Of a stretch of DNA of 64,000 nt, positions 57,341 to 64,000 are shown piece by piece; positions within the stretch are counted from its first letter, which is position 1, and every line of letters starts with the position of its first letter. The notes beneath the pieces are model-generated. The model had not been told where the DNA came from, did not search any database, and saw nothing but the letters and a program-made list of their open reading frames with translations. Source of the stretch: Dama dama (lineage: Eukaryota > Chordata > Mammalia > Artiodactyla > Cervidae); contig NC_083691.1 of NCBI RefSeq assembly GCF_033118175.1, forward strand, positions 57,316,001-57,380,000, written 5' to 3'. The position numbers and the translations under genes are program-made.

Positions 57341-58002
57341 TATTCTAAGTATATTTCATCCACAGCCAGGGTTCAGCGTCATCTTTTATCCAACAGGTTC
57401 TCAAGTCTCTTAATCTTAATTTATCAATCAGTTCTAAAGCCCATAGATCTATAGTCATGACCCTTCAGACTCTTTCAATGTGTTTTCTCCCACTGCCCAT
57501 TATATTTTGTCCTGTGAAAGACTAGAATGTCACATTGCTGTTCTCTTTCTTACATAATCCTTTTTCAGTTTTTAAAATCTTTTCACTTTGTCTCCAAAAC
57601 TTAGCCCATGACATAATATAAGGAAAACTACAATTATCAGTTTGGGGCCTATTCTAGGGTATTTTTTCAAGTGTTTTGGACCTCATTTTCAATAAGTCAC
57701 ACTAAGAAGCATATGCTTGAGAATGGTATTTTGTAATATGGAGTGTTTTATTTAATCATGGATCAAAAAATTAATTTAGTGGGCAGTGAGCAATTTTTTA
57801 ATGATATAAATTAGAATAATACAATAAAATAAAATGAGCTAAAATAGAAAGAAGATCCCTCTGTATGTTGTGTATACTAATGAGAATTACTGCTTCATGG
57901 ATTTATTTTTTATTTATGTTAGACATATATGGTCTATATGTGTGTACTGGTGATTCAAATATTTTAGCATTGCTGGCTTAAGGAATCCCCATGCTATACT
58001 GG

Positions 58003-58250
58003 CGGAGAAGGCAATGGCACCCCATTCCAGTACTCTTGCCTGGAAAATCCCATGGATGGAGGAGCCTGGTAGGCTGCAGTCCATGGGGTCGCGAAGAGTG
58101 GGACATGACTGAGTGACTTCACTTTCACTTTTCACTTTTATGCATTGGAGAAGGAAATGGCAACCCACTCCAGTGTTCTTGCCTGGAGAATCCCAGGGAC
58201 GGGGTTGCACAGAGTCGGACATGACTGAAGTGACTTAGCAGCAGCAGTGC
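58003..58250 (+). mobile_element. BOVA2 two-part SINE
   Basis: ggagaaggcaatggcacccc to gaagtgacttagcagcagca, sense orientation. Confidence 0.9.
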
Positions 58251-58749
58251 TACACTGGATTTTTCCAGTTTTCTTATTATGACTAAGAGGTTCAGTATTA
58301 TTCCCATTAGTTTGAGGAAAAAAGCAGAGGAAACTTATTAAGATCAAGCAGTCGAAGCAGAAGGATGTTGCTGCTGTTGTAATTATGGAATAAAATAGGA
58401 GAAAAAATAGCTGAAAGATTTACAAGTTGTTCTTTTCCTCATACTCACAGTTTCTTTACAGATGTACAGAGGATGGTCAGGGAATCTCTGACTCCTGCAG
58501 AGTTCATTCTATTCTAAATGTCTTTCTTGGCATGGTATTGCTTTGAGTGACATGCTAGATGGACCTGGGTTGTGGACTTGAGTATTGGGAAGAAATGTTG
58601 AAACCTCAAGTACTGGTTAGAGGGATAGGGGACTATTGGGTTTATAGGTTTAATTAGGTGCCATTTATTTCCATGACAGAGGAGACACAATAAATCAGAC
58701 TCAATCCTGGAAGAGTCATTGGATTATTTTGTATTTAGGAATTATTACT

Positions 58750-58868
58750 GTTATTTTTTGGCTGCACTTTGTGGCTTGCAGGATCTTAGTTCCCCAACCA
58801 GGGATTGAACCTTCGCCCTTAGCAGTAAAAGCACAGAGTCCTAATCCCTGCACCCCCAGGGAATTTCC
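58750..58868 (-). mobile_element. CHR-type SINE
   Basis: ggctgcactttgtggcttgc, accagggattgaaccttcgc; reverse copy. Confidence 0.78.
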
Positions 58869-58918
58869 TTAAGAATTATGAATACTTGTTAAATAGGTTT
58901 TTTAAAATTCAAAGTCAT

Positions 58919-59276
58919 ATACGACACATGTATATGGAATTTAGAAAGGTGATAACGATAACCCTATATGCAGAACAGAAAAAGAGACACAGAAATACAG
59001 AACAGACTTTTGAACTTTGTGGGAGAATGTGAGGGTGGGATATTTCAAAAGAACAGCATGTATACTATCTATGGTGAAACAGATCACCAGCCCAGGTGGG
59101 ATGCACGAGACAAGTGCTCCGGCCTGGTGCACTGGGAAGACCCAGAGGAATCGGGTGTAGAGGGAGGTGGGAGGGGGGATCGGGATTGGGAATACATGTA
59201 AATCCATGGCTGATTCATATCAATGTATGACAAAACCCACTGGAAAAAAAAATAATAATAATAAAAATTAAAAAAA
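58919..59276 (+). mobile_element. L1 3' end with 15-bp target duplication
   Basis: L1 3' UTR ending in an A-rich tail, between two copies of AAAATTCAAAGTCAT (58,904-58,918 and 59,277-59,291). Confidence 0.92.
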
Positions 59277-59589
59277 AAAATTCAAAGTCATTTCACATTA
59301 AAAAGTTATCTACACCCACTGAGTTTTGGAGGATACCATCATCCTGGCTTTGAAGTAGAGATTTGCATTACTTCTGTGAGTTACATCTGTGAGGAGCAGG
59401 AAAATTCTGCATTGTTGGGGAAGAGTGCTTGAGCAGTGATCACATTTTTTGAAGGAGAATGTTATGTCACAGCACTTTCCACACTATTAAATTTAAACAG
59501 GGCAAATAGTCTCACACCTAAAAGAATAAACAGGTCATATAGTCACGCTGTTGAAATGGAGTAGTACCCTATGATCCTTGGGTCCCCCC

Positions 59590-60205
59590 ATGTCCTCTGC
59601 CTGCCTTTTGTCTGTGGAAAACTTCAGTCAAAGAAAAAGTTTAATTAGAGAAGTGAGAACATATGAAAACAAAGGAAAACAATCAAAGGAGACCAAATAA
59701 CAATGTAGTCATTAAGCATAGTCAAGGACCTTTAGTTCTTTCTCAAGAGCTATAGATAATATTCTCAGCCATATCCTGTGAGCTGTTTTATAGATACTAG
59801 GACACTAAGTGAAGAAGGTAATTACGTGAAGATCAGACTGTACCCGGGACATGAACTGCCACAATTCAAAGAACTGGCCTCAAAGAAATACGAAAAAATG
59901 GGCCCTGGAACTGAAGATTAACTGTACCTAAAACAACCAGGCTGGTCAGACCATCAGTGACCAATCTGAAGATGACTGTCAGAGCTGACCGTGCTGCTTC
60001 TGCATGTAGCCCCTTCCTTCTGTCTACAAAACTCTTGCCCACTGGTTGCCAGTGGTTGGGGGTTGGCCTTTGGACAGATGTGTGCCACCCTCCCCCACCA
60101 GTTGCCAACATCTGAAATAAAACAAATTTTCCTTTCCACCAACCTGATTGTTTATTGGCTTTTGAGCGGTAAGCAGCCGGATCCACCACAGCTTTTGGCA
60201 ACACC
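59590..60205 (+). mobile_element. Solo LTR-like element of an endogenous retrovirus
   Basis: Contains aaaaagtttaattagagaag, a cysteine-poor spacer, tctgaaataaaacaaatttt (AATAAA near 60,115) and attggcttttgagcggtaag, ending ...ggcaaca. The order U3, poly(A) signal, R/U5 and CA end suggests an LTR. No coding retroviral region adjoins it, and boundaries are approximate. Confidence 0.55.
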
Positions 60206-60779
60206 ATCACCAAGAAGGAATCAAAGTATATGGCCTTCTTACTATTTGCAGGTGAATAAAAAAATGCTATAGAGCTCTGGATTAATTTTTTCTGCAACTT
60301 TCCTGATTTGTCATTTAATACCATGTACTGAATGTTGAAATCAGAATAAAACAAGCTTTAATCATATTCCATGAAATTTTACCCTGCTTTCCTGAACTCC
60401 ATCACAGTAACTCCAAGAATAGTTGTGGGAATGTAGAAAGCAACAGGTGCAGTCTGAACTCAAGGGTCAGCAGATAGCATAAAAGGATTATTCCTGACCT
60501 GTAGCACTATGTGAGGGTGGTCCAAGGCGGGTGACTCTGTAGTATCTCTAACCTGCAAGCCTCTAACTGTGGGCAAGGTACTTGTCCTAAACAAATCTAC
60601 TGAACCAGAATAAAGCCCAAAATTAGAGACGAATGCATTCCTGATGAAGCTCATAGGAACATACACTGGGTTCTGCTAATACTAGGCTAAGTATCTATTG
60701 AGAATTAACTGTCCCGGCTGGTTATGGTGACTCTTTCTGAAGTCCAGAGCCTGGGTCAGTACCTGAATTTTTCCTTGTC
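60206..60779. other. Unrecognised interval with a short minus-strand frame
   Basis: A 68-codon minus-strand frame (60,666-60,460) reads SFIRNAFVSNFGLYSGS and later LDHPHIVLQVRNNPF. It has protein-like composition but I do not recognise it. A fragment of a processed pseudogene is one possibility. Confidence 0.35.
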
Positions 60780-61077
60780 TGTAGATTGGAAAATTCAATA
60801 TTGTTAAGATTTTATTTCCACAAATTTGACATGTAGAGTCAATGTAATCCAACTAAAATCCACAAAGGAGTTTTTGAAGTTGAAAAGATGATCCTAGAAT
60901 TTATGTGGAAATTCAAAGAACCAGGAAAACCTTAAAGAATAAAAATAAAGTCAGTAGATTTCTAATATCATTCTTCTAGATTATTATAAAACTACAATGA
61001 TCAACAGTGTGTGGACCCTAGGTACATAGAGAGACAAACAGACAAATGAGACAGAGCAGAATCAAGAAGAGCTGGGA

Positions 61078-61225
61078 CTTCCCAGGTGGTCCAGTGGTTG
61101 AGACTTCACCCTCCAATGCTGGGGGTGTGGGTTTGATCCCTTATTAGGGAGCTAAGATCCCACGTGCCTCCTGGCCAAAAAATTAAAACATAAAACACAA
61201 GCAATATTATGACAAATTCAATAAA
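61078..61225 (+). mobile_element. CHR-type SINE
   Basis: ggacttcccaggtggtccag, gggagctaagatcccacgtg, A-rich tail. Confidence 0.82.
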
Positions 61226-61576
61226 GAGTTTAAAAATCTTAAAAATAGAAAAAGAGCCACATGCACAATCACTTGATTTCTAACAGATGCACTAAAGTGG
61301 GGTAAAATTTCCTAGTTTTTTGCTTGTTTATTTTTGTTTCACAATAAATGGTGAGGCGCTATTAGATATGGAAATGTAAATAAAATTCTGATTCATCTAA
61401 CACTAGGCAAAAATATAAATTATAGTTTTCATATGAGAGGTAAAATACTGAGGCTTCTAGAAGAAAGTTTAGGAAAATATCTTTGGGCCCTAGAAGTAGC
61501 CAAAATTTATTGAACAGGACACACATGTCAACTCACAAAGCAAACATAAAGAGAATAATAGAGATTAACTAGTGAA

Positions 61577-61760
61577 CATGTTAGCTGCTCAGTTGTGTAC
61601 ACTCTTTGTGACCCCATGGACTGCAGCCCGCCAGGCTCCTCTCTCCATGGGATTCTCCAGGCAAGAATATTGGAGTGGGTAGCCATTCCCATCTCTAGGG
61701 GATCTGCCTGACCCAGGATTGAACCTGGGTCTCCCACACTGTAGGCAGGTTCTTCAAATA
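61577..61760 (-). mobile_element. Bov-tA SINE
   Basis: gttagctgctcagttgtgta to ctgtaggcaggttcttc, reverse, missing the head end. Confidence 0.85.
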
Positions 61761-61830
61761 TATATTTTATGTGTTATATATGATTCATACTACATAAATA
61801 GCATAAAAATGTCCATGTAGACATATAAAG

Positions 61831-62045
61831 GGATTCCCAGGTGGCTCAGATGGTAAACAATCTGTCTGCAATGCAGGAGACTCAGTTTTGATCCCTGAGT
61901 CAGGAAGATCCCCTGGAGAATGGGATGGCTACCCACTGTAGTATTCTTGCCTGGAGAATCACTTGAACAGAGGAGCTTGGTGGGCTACCATCCATGGGGT
62001 CGTAGAGTCAGATATGGCTGAGTGACTAAGCAAGCGTGCAGACAT
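61831..62045 (+). mobile_element. Bov-tA SINE
   Basis: gggattcccaggtggctcag to gctgagtgactaagcaagcg, sense. Confidence 0.88.
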
Positions 62046-62347
62046 ATAAAGAGTCTTTCAGCATGATTGGTCATTAGGGAAATATAAATTTGCAATACAA
62101 TACCACTTCATCTTTATCAATACAGATATTATAAAAAGTCTGACAATACCACATATTGGAAAGGACTGAAGCAACTGGAACTTGTATACATGGCTGGAGG
62201 ATTTTTTAATACACTCACCATTTTGGAAAACTATTTTTCAGTGTTTACCAAACCCATCCTAATCCTATGACTTGGCACTTCCACACTTAGGAATGTATCC
62301 AAGGAAAACGAGTGTATAATCCCACAAAAGACATTGCAGGAATATTC

Positions 62348-62545
62348 CAGGGATTTCCCTGGTGATCCAGTGGTTAAGAGTTCACTTTCCAATGCAGGGG
62401 ATGCAGGTTCAATCCTTGGTCAGGGAGCTAAGATCCCAGAGGCCACAGAGCAACGAAGTCTTTGTTCTGCAACTAGAGGAAAACCCATTTGCTGAAACAA
62501 AAGATCCTGTCTTCCACAGCCAAATAAATAAGTAAATAAATATTA
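62348..62545 (+). mobile_element. CHR-type SINE
   Basis: gggatttccctggtgatcca through gccacagagcaacgaagtct to ccaaataaataagtaaataa. Confidence 0.85.
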
Positions 62546-62719
62546 AGAAAAGAATATTCCAAAAACAACTCAATCCATAAAGCTAAAAACAACTCTTTAA
62601 TCAAAGAATGAATACATTAATTCTGATATATTCATATATAAGAGAATTATTCTGCAGTGAAAAGGAACACATGACTGCCACACCACCAACATAGATGAAG
62701 TTTAAAATGTACTGGTCAA

Positions 62720-63985
62720 GAAACTATAAAACTCCTAGAGGAGAATATAGGTAAAACACTCTCTGACATAAATCACAGCAGGATCCTCTATGACCCACCT
62801 CCTAGAATATTGGAAATAAAAGCAAAAATAAACAAATGGGACCTGATTAAGCTTAAAAGCTTTTGCACAACAAAGGAAACTATAAGCAAGGTGAAAAGAC
62901 AGCCTTCGAATGGGAGAAAATAATAGCAAACGAAGCAACAGACAAAGGATTAATCTCAAAAATATACAAGCAACTCCTGCAGCTCAATTCCAGAAAAATA
63001 AATGACCCAATCAAAAAATGGGCCAAAGATCTAAACAGACACTTCTCCAAAGAAGACATACAGATGGCTAACAAACACATGAAAAGATGCTCAACATTAC
63101 TCATTATCAGAGAAATGCAAATCAAAACCTCAATGAGGTACCATTACACACCAGTCAGAATGGCTGCTATCTTAAAGTCTACAAGCAATAAATGCTGGAG
63201 AGGGTGTGGAGAAAAGGGAACCCTCTTACACTGCTGGTGGGAATGCAAACTAGTACAGCCACTATGGAGAACAGTGTGGAGATTCCTTAAAAAACTGGAA
63301 ATAGAACTGCCATATGACCCAGCAATCCCACTCCTGGGCATACACACCGAGGAAACCAGATCTGAAAGAGACACATGCACCCCAATGTTCATCGCAGCAC
63401 TGTTTATAATAGCCAGGACATGGAAGCAACCTAGATGCCCATCAGCAGATGAATGGATAAGGAAGCTGTGGTACATATACACCATGGAATATCACTCAGC
63501 TGTTAAAAAGAATTCATTTGAATCAGTTCTAATGAGATGGATGAAACTGGAGCCCATTGTACAGAGTGAAGTAAGCCAGAAAGATAAAGACCAATACAGT
63601 ATACTAATGCATATACATGGAATTTAGAAAGATGGTAACGATAACCCTATATACAAGACAGAAAAAGAGACAGATGTACAGAACAGACTTTTGGACTCTA
63701 TGGGAGAAGTCGAGGGTAGGATGATCTGAGAGAATAGCATTGAAACTTATATATTATCAAGTGTGAAACAGATCACCAGTCCAGGTTGGATGCATGAGAC
63801 AAGTGCTCGGGGCTGGTGCACTGGGATGACCCAGAGGGATGGGATGGGGAGGGAGGTGGGAGGGGGGTTCAGGATGGGCAACACATGTAAATCCATGGCT
63901 GATTCATGTCAATGTATGGCAAAAACCACTACAATATTGTAAAGTAATTAGCCTCCAACTAATAAAAATAAATGAAAAAAATAGA
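62720..63985 (+). mobile_element. Younger 5'-truncated L1
   Basis: A 254-codon open frame (62,863-63,627) holds the ORF2 C-terminus: KWAKDLNRHFSKEDIQMANK, CWRGCGEKGTLLHCWWEC, YDPAIPLLGIHTEE and PRCPSADEWIRKLWYIYTM. A G-rich 3' UTR and A-rich tail follow at the window end. There is no RT or endonuclease, so it is immobile. Confidence 0.93.
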
Positions 63986-64000
63986 TTGACAACTCTGAAA

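Larger units (their letters stand above)
57740..59520 (-). other. Relic of Vk3-type 5' flank lacking a V segment
   Basis: Colinear with cassette D flank 35,690-37,680. Matches include ttgctggcttaaggaatccc, gaaagatttacaagttg, tgagtgacatgctagatgg and gagcagtgatcacatttttt. It is interrupted by BOVA2, CHR and L1 insertions. No V exon or leader accompanies it. Confidence 0.7.
60780..62715 (+). mobile_element. Ancient L1 ORF2 region, broken by four SINEs
   Basis: Old sense L1 pieces at about 60,780-61,075, 61,250-61,570, 62,050-62,345 and 62,555-62,710 (for example gatcctagaatttatgtgga and tgacttggcacttccacact) are separated by the CHR and Bov-tA insertions listed below. They read in order, so this looks like one old element. 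Confidence 0.7.

Noticed and set aside
62863..63627. 254-codon open frame as a host gene
   Set aside because: L1 ORF2 C-terminus with the same CWRGCGEKGTLLHCWWEC segment.
1..64000. J-kappa or C-kappa segments
   Set aside because: I saw no FGxGTK-type J motif with a 23-RSS and no constant-domain exon on either strand.
1..64000. CRISPR array, operon or phage-like defence system
   Set aside because: Regularly spaced repeats are absent, and the repeat families (BovB, Bov-tA, CHR, L1, MIR) identify mammalian nuclear DNA.

Overview
This window is ruminant (bovid-type) nuclear DNA. It is dense in BovB (RTE) LINEs, Bov-tA/BOVA2 tRNA-derived SINEs and CHR-type SINEs, which occur together only in ruminant genomes. 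The single-copy content is part of an immunoglobulin kappa light-chain variable (IGKV) locus. No J-kappa or C-kappa segment is visible. Because almost all V segments lie on the minus strand, J-C would be expected to the left of the window. I cannot name the species from sequence alone.

Layout: (1) 1-37,700 is a tandem array of Vk3-type cassettes. Each has a V segment followed by several kb of shared 5' flank. Cassette A (leader exon only, at the left edge), B (16.8-17.4 kb, pseudogene), C (27.4-27.9 kb, pseudogene) and D (33.5-34.05 kb, intact) share promoter, leader, intron, V exon, 12-RSS and distal flank anchors. (2) 39.4-39.95 kb holds a Vk1-type segment E with several lesions. (3) 42.37-42.74 kb holds a Vk4-type pseudogene on the opposite (plus) strand, cut off by a SINE. 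(4) 48.56-49.25 kb holds an intact V segment F of another subgroup. (5) 54.5-54.7 kb holds an orphan Vk leader with a perfect octamer but no V exon. (6) 57.7-59.5 kb is a relic of the Vk3-type 5' flank without its V segment. The remainder is repeat-derived or unrecognised AT-rich DNA.

The two likely usable segments are D and F. Each has an intact split leader, GT/AG splice sites, the two intradomain cysteines plus the core Trp, and a 12-bp-spacer recombination signal. The others carry frameshifts, stop codons, broken donors or damaged RSS.

The window also preserves a readable history of retroposition. An old L1 was copied with the Vk3 cassette, then cassette B's copy was split by a BovB element (13-bp target duplication), which was in turn invaded by a BOVA2 SINE and by a processed copy of PUDP (HDHD1). 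Cassette C keeps the unoccupied L1. A second BovB (43.04-46.37 kb) has its 5' half inverted between 8-bp target duplications, as expected from twin priming. I found no CRISPR, operon or other prokaryote-type system. The most interesting material is immunogenetic and retrotransposon-mechanistic.
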